Shown here: piece after piece, positions 1 through 11,200 of the stretch
How positions within the stretch are numbered: the stretch's first letter is position 1
Layout of the letters: the number at the start of each line of letters is the position of its first letter
NCBI RefSeq assembly: GCF_040412425.1
Contig: NC_089782.1
Span: forward strand, 26,273,122-26,337,121
Direction: 5' to 3'
Source: Macrobrachium rosenbergii
Lineage: Eukaryota; Arthropoda; Malacostraca; Decapoda; Palaemonidae
Length of the DNA stretch: 64,000 bases
Notes under the pieces: model-generated
What the model was told of the DNA's origin: nothing
The model's database searches: none
The model's input: the letters and a program-made list of their open reading frames with translations, nothing else
Program-made: the position numbers and the translations under genes

Positions 1-40
1 AAGGAGTTTTGTTCGTAAATCCCAACTGTTGCCTTTATGC

Positions 41-77
41 AAACTCCCTCCCTCCCTCCCTCCCTCCCTCTCTCCCA
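41..77. repeat. (CCCT)n microsatellite
   Basis: Short run of CTCC tetranucleotide repeats near the left window edge. It lies inside a spurious open frame. Confidence 0.8.
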
Positions 78-2194
78 AACCTTGTGCAAAACCCTGCAGC
101 TTTCCTTGCTCCACCTTTCCTGTAATCCGTCTCATTTCTCATCTTTCCATCATCCGTTACATTTAACTTCTGATACAAATGTAAATGAATCACTTTCATC
201 CTTCGACCCATCTATATTAATGCCCCATCTTCCTGGCTCCATTACCTAAGTCTTGCAAACGTTTACTTTTAGCCTTTTCTGTCAAATGCTTTCAAATTCC
301 TTCACCAGAATCCGCAGCTTTTCTCAACCTGTCGCCGATCAATACCGTATCGTCTATAAAAAGTAGCAGTTCCACAGTCCATTCACAATCACTTTTATAG
401 CCTCAGCTTTGCACCTAATTAGAATTCCTGTACTTTTCTGACTTCTCTCATCACTCCATTCATAAAGATATTAATTAGCCAGGAAAACATCGTGTATTTT
501 TGTCTCAGGCACACATTTTGCACCAAACCAGTCACTTCCATGCCAGCACATTCTAATGGGGAGTTTTCTTACACCATAAAAGCATAAAATCGCCTTTTAC
601 AAATTAGTTTATACACAATCAGTTGTCGACAGTAATGGTTTATAACGCATCTAAACGGGCTATATTATAAACTTTCTCATGTATATATGCAACAAGCAAC
701 TTTTCCCTTATTAACTTCACAACACAACTGTTTCACAATTAAAAAGTTCTTGATACAGAATCTTCGTCCTTGTGTAAACTTATAGATTTCCTTCCCCCAT
801 CTGTTCAACACTTATCTATCTTTCTATCTCACCTTAAGAAGCCTACCAAACTCCATCTATTAAGTAGTATTATAGCCTAGCAATTATTCCACTATCTATT
901 ATTCCCTGTTTTCTTCAGGTGGTTATAAATTCTTGTCATGGCCATGGACTTTATGCTCAAGGGAGTACCTTTCACCTTTCTTGAAATGGAAAAATCCACG
1001 GAATAGTAAATAAAGGGTTTCTCATATTTATTACACAGAAAACTAACAAATGTATAATTATACACCTATTATTATGCTAATAATTCCATGAATGTTAGGC
1101 AGAATTTTTCTATGTCCCTTTCTTAGGGCGAAGAACATTTGTATTCAAGACTCAGTTGGTGACGAAATGAGTAAAATGTCTTAGCTGGAAGTACTATGAA
1201 GCTCGGCTGACCACGTCATTAAGGTGCTAGTAATGAGGATTTGTATGTGAACCCCTCAGTCATAACGCCTCCGATTCGTACTCTCTTTAACACAACCTAC
1301 TGTCTTCCATTCTCTCTACAAGACACAGCCATCTGTGAGTACACTGCTCAAAACTTTCACTTGCATTTGTTCTCTCGATATTATTTTGGATTTTGCTGTC
1401 TAGAGGTGCTTCATTTTCTTGGTCTTGCTGTACACATTGGACCTCCGTATCCCCCAAAACCTGTGTGTAGAAATGCGAATTAAAAAGGGTCAACCAATTT
1501 GATCAGCCAACCAGGAAAGGAACTCTCTGTGTCCGTCTGTATTCCCACATAATTTAATTCACCTCTTTAGAGGCCAAGCTCGATTTAACATTCATTGCTT
1601 CTCTTGATATCTCTAAAGAAAAGAAAAATAAAAACGTTATGAATGAATGTATATTATTAAATGAGTTATAAATGCTGTTTACCTTGCCTTTTAACATAAC
1701 TTATACAGTGCACTTGAGAAGTTGCGCAGACTGAAATGGTTTATTTTTTTTTTTATTCTGTCACAGAAACATTCTACTATTAATCTTGAGTAGTTGAGCC
1801 ATACGATTTAGTTTCATTTTGAATGAAGTTTTATGCTCTGAAGACTATAATGAACTAATCTGTACATACTGCTACAGATTATACAAAATATAAAACGAAC
1901 AATTCTGTAGATACCGTATCAGAACCAGTATTTCAAGCGGTTTTTTTTTATTCATACGAATATCGTAATTATCATTTTAAGCACTGGACAAACTCTTAGA
2001 GGAGTTATAGACCCTTATGAGTATATATAAGCGGCCATATTTTGTCATGAGGTTTTAGCCAGAAATAGTTATGGTACGCTATTGGTCATCCTGTAATTAT
2101 TTATATTATTTATTTATTTATTGCCTGGTTTTATAATCTTTTGTAGCTCGTTAACGATGACGTGTTCATTTAAATTTTATTCAAGAGTTATCTT

Positions 2195-2345
<151 letters not shown>

Positions 2346-2707
2346 ATGTGTCTGTTTGTGTACATGTATGTGTAAAACTTAAGTATATATACAGTACATA
2401 TGACCATACATATTTCTGCATGTTAATGCCTTCTTGAGTAATTCGTGTTTAATGTATGTCGCATTCTAGGTAAAAATTTTATTCTGTCTTTCATTATTTC
2501 ATAATGAGATATTTAGAAAAAATGAATGGACGTTACTAGATAAGTTTAGAGCAAACTAATGGCAATCAAATGGAACAACAGCAAGGAAAAAAACTGAACA
2601 AAGTGCGCTTCGCCCATGGTGACAGGAATTCTCTTTCTAATATCTAATCGTTTTTCATTATTTTTAAAGTTATCTCGCGAAAGGTTACCCCGTGTGACCT
2701 CCTGATT

Positions 2708-2750
2708 TGGAAGAAGAAGAAAAAGAAGAAGAAGAAGAAGAAGGAAAAGG
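2708..2750. repeat. (GAA)n microsatellite
   Basis: Purine-strand trinucleotide run of AAG/GAA type, slightly interrupted. Confidence 0.85.
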
Positions 2751-3171
2751 AAGGTTTCACTTTTAAGAGACGAGCAAAAGGGCCAAGGATGTCCACATCC
2801 CAACTGTTGTTTACTGAGGGACAAGTAACGGGTCTTCTCTCTTCTTCTTCTGCAAAATGTGCGTTAGGAAATCACAACGGAGTGTATCCTTTTATCTTCA
2901 TATATTAAATGTATTCTCTGCCGAATTTCTCGAAAACATTCCGAATATTTAATGCCATGTTGTCTTTCAGCCTTTTTGCCTACTACCTGATTGCTTGATT
3001 GTGTGTAGCTGTTTCTGTGACTGCGTAATTGCTTGTCCAAATTGCTGGGTTTTGTTTTTTGCATTAAGTCTGTTTATACTCACTATGAATAAATAAAGAA
3101 ATAGTTAAATAGATAGGTAAATGAGTAACTAAATAGATAAATATACTTAAACAATTACATACACAAACAAG

Positions 3172-3188
3172 CACACACACACACACAG

Positions 3189-3254
<66 letters not shown>

Positions 3255-3345
3255 GAATATATGTATATAAGTATATATGTATATATATGTATGTGCATGT
3301 ATACATGTATATATATATGTATGTATTATATACTGTATATATATA

Positions 3346-3420
<75 letters not shown>
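3172..3420. repeat. (AC)n-(TA)n compound microsatellite block
   Basis: A short (AC)n run at about 3172-3187 passes into (TA)n (about 3189-3249). Degenerate TATATG repeats follow, then a second pure (TA)n of about 60 bases ends near 3420. Confidence 0.95.
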
Positions 3421-3425
<5 letters not shown>

Positions 3426-3669
3426 AATAACCCTGAATAGAATATGAGCTACATTTGTATGCACGGAACTACAAAGGCTATAAACACGCGATACAGAAAA
3501 AAAATAATATGTTTCCAATTTTAATAAGTTACGTGATGACTAATGGCATACCATGTGCATGCAAAGTGCAATATGTTGTAATTTCGCATGTATATTCGTC
3601 ATTAGCGGCCCACTGCACATTGTTTTGTCCAGTTTTTAAGGAAAAATTACATAGCCTTATTCCACTATA

Positions 3670-3720
3670 TATGTATATGTATATATATTTATATGTATAT
3701 ATGTTAGTATATATGTATAT

Positions 3721-3802
<82 letters not shown>
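3670..3802. repeat. (TA)n microsatellite
   Basis: Degenerate TATATG repeats lead into a long pure (TA)n ending near 3802. Confidence 0.95.
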
Positions 3803-3808
<6 letters not shown>

Positions 3809-3978
3809 CTGTACATATACATACATATCGTCATCAGAATTAGCCGAATGATTATATACCTTTTTTAAATTTTTATTTCCGATTTCCCACAGCCATCTTT
3901 CACTTTGCCCCGTACCCTGAAGAAGTGTATTAAATACGTGAAAGCCTAAGGTACCTTTGCTTTTCATTATTTTTTTTA

Positions 3979-3984
<6 letters not shown>

Positions 3985-4058
<74 letters not shown>
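3985..4058. repeat. (TA)n tract abutting a SINE-like fragment
   Basis: Pure (TA)n that runs directly into the left end of the repeat fragment at 4058-4250. A matching (TA)n starts on its other side. Confidence 0.95.
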
Positions 4059-4061
<3 letters not shown>

Positions 4062-4249
4062 TCTCCGCGCTGCTAGGGAAAGTGGAGCTGGGATTTGCAC
4101 GATACATATACACATGTGCTACCGGGGTCTAAGCGATGTCAGGCAGGGCAGCCGATCGAGGCTACGGCCTACCCAACGCCAAATCAAAGTCCTCCAATAG
4201 ATGGCATCGTGCTTACCCCATATGAAAATGGGAAAGCACGTTAAACGAA

Positions 4250-4250
<1 letters not shown>
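4058..4250 (+). mobile_element. SINE-family fragment (headless copy)
   Basis: The reverse complement of this segment aligns by eye with 9035-9227 over almost its full length. Shared blocks include GGTAAGCACGATGCC, GGACTTTGATTTGGC and CCCTGCCTGACAT. The copy at 9035-9486 has a tRNA-like head and this one does not, so it is a 5'-truncated copy of the same family. It is flanked on both sides by (TA)n, which may mark an insertion-site preference or expansion after insertion. The orientation given assumes the tRNA-like head is the 5' end. Confidence 0.75.
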
Positions 4251-4316
<66 letters not shown>

Positions 4317-4345
4317 TAATATATAATATATATATACATATATAT
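4251..4345. repeat. (TA)n microsatellite
   Basis: About 60 bases of pure (TA)n, then degenerate TATATAC repeats, on the right side of the SINE-like fragment. Confidence 0.95.
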
Positions 4346-4384
4346 ACTATATTTATATGTATATTGTAATAATTGTATTAGTTT

Positions 4385-4496
4385 ACAATGTTCCTCTTAA
4401 TCTCGAATTCTTCGCGCTTTTTTTGACACGCTTGTTACTACAAAGCCTTAAGATCCAAAAAAGCGCGAAGAATTCGAGAAGTTAAGAGGGCATTGT
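4385..4496. mobile_element. Hairpin element (MITE-like inverted repeat)
   Basis: Two arms of about 40 bases are inverted copies. The left arm contains CTCGAATTCTTCGCGCTTTTTT and the right arm its complement AAAAAAGCGCGAAGAATTCGAG. A loop of about 35 bases separates them. Weaker complementarity extends outward (TTGTAATAATTGTA against TAGCTATTACAATTA). No coding capacity. This fits a short foldback or MITE element; the superfamily is not determined. Confidence 0.65.
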
Positions 4497-6283
4497 AGCT
4501 ATTACAATTACATATGTATCTGATAAAAAACGACCAGTAGATTCTACACGTACATATATCAGTCCTTCGTCAATGGCCTGGAAATAAAGTCTAAACCGGT
4601 GGTAATGTGTGATAAATGAATCACGTATAAATGTGATAATAATCATATACATATGCATAAATAATTTCAACATTATGTTGTTTCCTCTAAGTGCGGACGT
4701 TTCTTGAGAAAAGACAGGACAACAAGTGCTGCCCAGTTCACACTAAAACCGTTGAATCATTGATGAAATTCCTGTGCAGAACACTTCCACACTGTGCCTC
4801 TCACCTCTATCTTGCACGTACACTCTCGTTCTCTGGATGTTGAGGCCCCTCTTTCCCTCTTTTTTTTTTAGTACCTTTTTCAATACCTTTTTTAATACCC
4901 TTTTAGGTCCTCCTCTCCTCCTTCCTCCCAGCATTACGGAATTGTATAATTTTTTCCAACCTATCACCCTCTATTCCCTCTCTAAGCCATTTCAGAACGC
5001 TTATGCATCAGTAAGGTCTCTAACCAAAATAAAAGATACTAATGATACGAGGATTAATTTAACTGCTGCTGTTTTGCCGATTCATTCCTGACCAGACGAA
5101 ACCTGCCCTGTGGTCATGTTGGAAGCCACATTGCCTATGGTTACATACATTAGGATACGGTAGATGCTAGGATTTCAGAGTTGAAATCTCAACACTGTTC
5201 CTTCGTTTTGAAAGGCACTCCACATTCACAGTGCTTAATTCTATCGGAATTTTGCTAGTCTCACGATTACGCTGTTAGCCATTGCATTTAAATTTATTTT
5301 TGGTAATGATGCATAACTGTTGCCTGTTGTAGTGTAAGCTGCTCTTGGTCACGTTGCATAATGAATGCTTGATAGGAAAAAACTGTTTACATTTCTAACC
5401 AGCTGCCGTTCAGTGTAAAAAATAACGTCTGTGAAAGAAGTAACATTTAAATTTTTATGTCTCTAAATTTTGACACTGATACTTTTCTTTGATTTGGCTT
5501 TGTCGTTTTGCATCCTTATTAGCAACTGGAAATTACTGTAGTCTTTCTAAACAGTATGTTTTGTGTGCAAGTGAAGAGTGTTAGTCAATTATTAAAACTA
5601 GTGATATCAGACATCTCGATGAAAAAAAAATATGGCAAATGCAACAGTTTTAAGAACCATATGTGTGTGCACTAATGCTGTTAGCATAAGGAAATTGCGG
5701 ATAACTGAAATTGAAGCGTTCAACTTTTCTCTTTGTGGGGTTAGATGTAAAAAGAGTTTTCTCTGCTCTCTTTAATCCCGTGGTCATTCTGCCTGAACTC
5801 TTATCAAGATCAGGCCTTCATCTATCCCCTTTTTGTATTTCCTTAGGTCATCATGCAGGTCTTCGTCCTGCTGCTGCCATATATAGTAATTCTGACCAAC
5901 TGTGTCCCATCCCTTCTCATCACATGTCCAAACCATCTCTGCCTTTGAGTTCACAGTCTTCATTTCCAGGCTCAGGACACATCTCAGTGTTAACACACTG
6001 AAGGAAACATGTCTTTTCATGTCTGTATATCAAATTCCAAAAAATTTAATTTTCTGTTTTATTGATGTTGCTAGAGGATTTGAGGTCATTCCCACCTAGA
6101 TTGTGGCTAAGAGATTGCAGTCATTTGCATAAACTGAACCCTGCAACTAGCTGAATAGATAGTCAACCTCTGGGTATTAGCTTTGGCCCTCTTCCTGCCC
6201 AACTCAGGCATGACTGTGCCACAAAGTGCCTAAAACATGTTTCTTGTCGCCTTTTCCAAGGGGATCTGTACATCATGTCACTA

Positions 6284-6285
<2 letters not shown>

Positions 6286-6329
<44 letters not shown>

Positions 6330-6390
6330 CACAGTATATATATATCATATATATATATATATGTGTGTGTGTGCGTATGTGTGTGTGTTT
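6286..6390. repeat. (TA)n / (TG)n microsatellite
   Basis: (TA)n of about 40 bases followed by TATATCATATATATAT and a (TG)n-like run. Confidence 0.9.
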
Positions 6391-6726
6391 AAAAGAATTT
6401 CTTATTGAAATTAACCATCTCCCAGTCTTAATTTATGGTTATAGAATTAATATAACATTTAAATGATTTATAAGTAATCTTGTAATTCAAGCAAACCGCT
6501 CTCAATCTTTAGTTATCGTTATGAAATTAGGAAGGCAGCAACAGAAAAAAATCTCCGGCCCCTTGCACCAGATGCACTGGGAACGAAGTGTTACACACGA
6601 TGACTATCCTCGCGGCGTCTCGAAGAACCTTTTACTTTCACTCCCTCTCATCCCCCCTAACCCGTTTATGTCATGTCCCCAGACACCGCTTTTGCGTCTC
6701 CTTTCACTTAAGAGTGACTTCTCGTG

Positions 6727-6782
6727 CTTCTTCTTCTTCTTCTTCTTCTTCTTCTTCTTCTTCTTTCTTCTTCTTCTTCTTC
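6727..6782. repeat. (CTT)n microsatellite
   Basis: About 18 CTT units with one interruption. It produces the Ser and Phe homopolymers seen in the overlapping open frames. Confidence 0.95.
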
Positions 6783-7849
6783 GCCGCCATAACTTCGCGT
6801 GAAATACGTTGCTTCTTGAATTTCTCCCTTTTCCCGTTGTCTTTTCGAGGCTTGCATATCTCTCCTGTGGCTCATATTATTTTCCCTTGTCGGAGATATT
6901 CATCTGGCGAGGAAAGTAGGTTGAGAGTTATTATTGAAGGGGAACATCAGGCTTGCTGGGTTTCTAACTTTGTAACGAGAGGTCACACGAGGAAACCTCT
7001 TACGAAAAATGTCAGCAAGAACAATTTGAAAGGGAAATACAGTTTCAGTGAGGACGGAATTTATAGTAAAAATTATTCTGTGCATTATTTTCATGTAAGT
7101 TTCATGATTTTAAACGTAATTAAAAAAAAATACACGAAAGATGTTAGACTAATACACTTACAAAATATGTCAAGAAGAATACACGTCACTATCATGACAT
7201 AAATAGCGAAGAACCCGATGTAGCATTCATTAATTTTTTCGTGAGAGAAAAATTGGTTATCATCTTCAAACAACATTACTAACATACCTATTTATGTTTA
7301 TTAATGAAATTCCACTTTGTACAATTTTTATGCATTTATCTGTAGCTAGAAATGTTCATGATTACTCAGAAATTTGCCCTTCAACTTTTATTGAATACAA
7401 ATGAAAAATACATATATTCTATATTATTACAATTCGGCTTTTCTGATTAAAATTCAGTATTTTTTACAAACACGCGTAGAATTATTGCAGAAATAGTATT
7501 CCGTAAATAATAGTAAGCTACTGCAAAATGTGTTTGTTGTCAGTAATGACTTTCCATTATTTCATTTCTATACAATATCTTATGCAGAAGGTAAGATGAC
7601 CCTGCTTTTGTAGATTTCAAAGTATGCTATGATGAAAATACAGAACTCCTAAATTGCTGTAGTGTAGTACCACAAAAATCACTGCCTTCTGCATTAGTTT
7701 TGTCAGAGAGAAATTGTTCTGTATATATCTTATTGCATATCGCTGTTGAAATCATTTCGTTGGATATATTTCTTGTCTATGAACGCTGTAACCAAAAATA
7801 TTCCACCCCTGGCTCAAACTTTTGGGGGTCTGTTGGGGTCAATGAATCT

Positions 7850-8156
7850 AGTCTCGGTTCAACGCACTTGTCAAACCACATGACAGCTGTGTGACTTCCA
7901 TTCATAAAAACAGCTGTGTTTACAAATACAACCGAGGTTTCCGATTGGTAGTAATTACTCCAATAATCATGACATTTGTCATGAATGTGAGAAGCAATAA
8001 TACCATCACTGAGCTAACACCCTTACATGGAAACGATCATGTTTTGACTTGGGAGCTCGCTGAGAAAAATATGTTCCAAAACACGATCAATAAAAGCGTG
8101 GATTTGGAAAACGACGCTGCCCGCGTCGTCTGCCATAACAGCCAGACGACGTCAAG
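7850..8156 (+). promoter_or_regulatory. Candidate promoter / 5' UTR of WW-CUE gene
   Basis: The interval just before the WW-CUE start codon is richer in CpG than its surroundings. It has a reverse CCAAT motif (GATTGG, 7943-7948), a forward CCAAT (7960-7964) and two CAGCTG E-boxes near 7884 and 7912. No clear TATA box or start site can be assigned by eye. The promoter role is inferred from position. Confidence 0.4.
8124..8151 (+). promoter_or_regulatory. 5' UTR hairpin next to start codon
   Basis: CGTCGTCTG (8124-8132) and CAGACGACG (8143-8151) are perfect 9-bp inverted copies with a 10-base loop. The stem ends five bases before the ATG at 8157. In mRNA this would be a GC-rich stem at the start codon, where it could slow scanning or help choose the start. 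Confidence 0.5.
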
Positions 8157-8164
8157 ATGGCGGG
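8153..8164 (+). promoter_or_regulatory. YY1/Pho-like motif over the ATG
   Basis: CAAGATGGCGGG overlaps the start codon and matches the known YY1/Pho-type core (AAGATGGCGGC) except for the last base. In animals this motif is often found just downstream of transcription starts, over the first codons. Function here is inferred. Confidence 0.4.
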
Positions 8165-8233
8165 AAGGTGGGACGTATTTCAAGGGCTTCCTCAAGGATG
8201 GGAAGTGAGATTTGATGCTAGAACCGGCAGATA
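8157..8233 (+). CDS. WW-CUE gene exon 1: start and first WW strand
   Basis: Opens with ATG in AAGATGGC and encodes MAGRWDVFQGLPQGWEVRFD and five more residues, including W15, the first signature Trp. The donor is TA|gtgagt, leaving phase 2. The split codon joins exon 2 to make Tyr26, which restores the WW core GRYYFVDH. No other ATG lies near in frame. Confidence 0.9.
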
Positions 8234-11200
8234 GTGAGTGGTTTCCAACCCATTTTCATAATGATAACGAATCCATAGTTACTTCATTCATTGTTTTCAC
8301 CGTCGCGAATCCAATTCATGTTTACCGTTCTCTTGGCTTCTTATTTATTACGAGGGTGTCTGGTTGTCTAGACAGGCCTCTCCACTAACCATGAGAATTA
8401 ACCTAGATTTTTGTCTGTGTTTTATTTTACTATTTACACGGAATTATTTTATCGTAGCATATTTATTAATTGTCTTGGAACGATTTGTAATGTTTTAAGC
8501 CACTAAAATATGACCAGGCCTATAAACGAAGTGGAGTGAAATGGAAGTAGGCCTGTCCAAGAAAAATACTGACCCCACCTTTTCAACAAATTCAGAAAAA
8601 AAATATATATAAATATATGAACCATTGCCTTTAGCCTACCTTCTAATTAGTGCAGTGGGTCAGGTAGGACGCACAGCCTACCAGAGGTTAGGTTAGGATG
8701 TATCCCCTTGAGCTAAGTAGACCTGCTGCAGGCCTAATTTTAAAGTCAGGTTGAGGGTGGGTTTGTCCAAGGGGTAGTGAAACCCCTTGGTCAGGTAGGC
8801 CTTTTTTAGGTTAGGTGAGAATGTACGCCTTTTACAGTATTGTAAGTACTGTTGCTACCTTTAATATATCCTGAATTTGGCATTTCTGTGTTCTATATTA
8901 TATTTTGTTTCTTATAGAAATATAGAAATTGGTCCCCTTCATATTGACAGTGACCAATTCATTCTGTAGCCTAATCAGTCCATTTTGTTCAGTCTCGCTC
9001 TTACGTTTTTGTCTTTTATACATTCAAAGTAAATCTTCGTCTCTTAACGTGCTTTTTCCCGTTTTTTGTATGGGGTAAGCACGATGCCTTCTTTGAAGGA
9101 CTTTGATTTGGCTTTGGGGTAGACCAAAGTCTCGATCATTGCCCTGCCTGACATTGCTTAGACCCGTAGTGCATGTACATGTATCGATTAAATCACCAGC
9201 CCCTTTCTCCAGCAGCAGTGAGAGAGTTGAGCGGTTAGGGTCGACAGTCGTTATGTTTGTTATGTTTTTAGAAGATGTTGGAGTGGCTTTGTTTGTGTGT
9301 GTATTAGTCTGTAACACCCATTTGCTTTTAGCAAACCTATCCGTTGATTACATACATAATCCCGGGGTGTCTACACAGATAGCAAAGTGTCTGCTTCTCT
9401 GACCGGTCGACTGTGGATTTGAACCCGCGCCACAGACCTCTATGAAGTCCGAAGCTGCTGCTCTACCGACCTGGCCATTGAGGCTCTATACATTCAAAGT
9501 AAATGTGGATGTCAAATTCTGATTTTAGCATTTCGTATTAATTAATTAATATGAAACCATATAAAGATGGGTCCATATTGCTTTACAATGACTCCATTTT
9601 GCTCAGTTTTACTCAAACTTCACCATCTTGCATATTAGCAAGGCCTGAGAGGTACCCTTCCCCAGTTTCTTGAAAGTCCTTGGCAAAGGTAGCCAAGGCA
9701 AGTAATACTAAGGCCAGTTGCATGCTTGATTTGTTTCTGTTATTTGTCTGTGCACATAGAGATGTTACAAGAAAGCATTTTTAGAGATGTAAGATGAAAT
9801 ATTTAGGTCTATGCTCTGTAAATTTTGAAATTAATTGATAAGCTGCTTATGATAGGGATAGGATTATAAGCTAATTTAAGCCTACCCATTCTTTCCCGCA
9901 GCCCATTATTTTAGCCCTGAACTACTATCCATTTCAGGGACCGCGAGTCACCATTTTTTTCAAATATCTTTCAGACTAGTTATTTGATTCAAATGGTACT
10001 TTGACACAGTGTACATGACACCTCCCGCTAATTTTTGGTAATATAGTGCGTTGTCAAATGGTGTTAGGTAGGCATTTACTCTTGACTTTTAAAGGCAAAG
10101 TCACATGAGTCAGCAGGCCTAATCTACGCAATCTAATGTCCGCTATTCCCCATAGGCAGGAAAGGGGGACCAGAGATGGGGAGGCCAGAAAGTGGGTTGA
10201 GCTGGGGGATGAGGAGGGGAAGGGGATGGAGGGACGGGATGGGGATAAAGGACGTCAATGCATAGTTTGGCGATGCTTGGCAACACCATGTAAGTCAAGA
10301 GTAAACGCTTTTTAACTAAAACCATTTGACAGTGTACTATATTACCAAAATTAGCAGTTTTCTTGTACACTGTGTCAAAGTACCATTTCGATCAAATAGT
10401 TAGTTTGAAAGATTTGAGAAAAACGATGACTTATGGTCCCTGAAATGGATAGTAAATTGTATTTTTAAGTACTAGATATGGTTAAGTAAATACTGTATTT
10501 GATTTTATTTTTGTCACTAATTAAAAACACTTTACTGTGTTGCTAATAGTGAACATCATAACTGCTGTTGACTACTTTTGGAAGTGTGCAAAATTTACAC
10601 CCGCTTTGATGAGGGGCAAAGTGACACCCTGAAATCCTATAATCTTTTAAGTATTGATAGTTTCTGCAGAATTGAATTCCAAACATGACAGTGCTGTGGC
10701 CAGAAGTACTGGAGAAAATTTGCTGAATGCAGCAATGTATATATGCTGTGATAGGTTGAACTGTAAACATTTCTGTGGACCTTATTGAGAACTTAGGACC
10801 AGTGTTGGCGACATGTTAGAACCTAGTCAGTTCATAGCCATGTGTAAGAAAAGCTACTTTCAGAGTTTAGGAAGTTGTCTATCCTGCTGATATGATTGGG
10901 TAACATCCCTTAGGGCAAGAAATGCAGTCATTACAGGGTACATTTAAAGGCACTTCTGTCATTACATCCATCAGGTTTTCCAAATTATTTTTGCAATCGT
11001 CTCATAACATTGAACTTTAGTACAAACGTTTTGAATGCAGTGCTGGTCATTCACAAGGACCCCATCATAAAAGGGAACCAAATGACTCATACTAAAATAA
11101 ACAGTTTCAGTTTATCCTCCTTGTGATTGGTCTGTGGTTGAGAGCATGTATCTCATCAGTCAGTCATTTTAACGTGCCATTCTACAGTGAGTTTTCCATT

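Noticed and set aside
6588..7202. 204-codon open frame, among the longest in the window
   Set aside because: Its core is Ser/Phe runs from (CTT)n. The rest lacks domains, codon bias or splice context.
9024..9402. Open frames of about 100 codons on both strands
   Set aside because: They lie inside the SINE and match its non-coding repeat copies.
9408..9486. tRNA gene on the minus strand
   Set aside because: Box A and box B are present, but the sequence does not form a convincing cloverleaf and is the head of a SINE.
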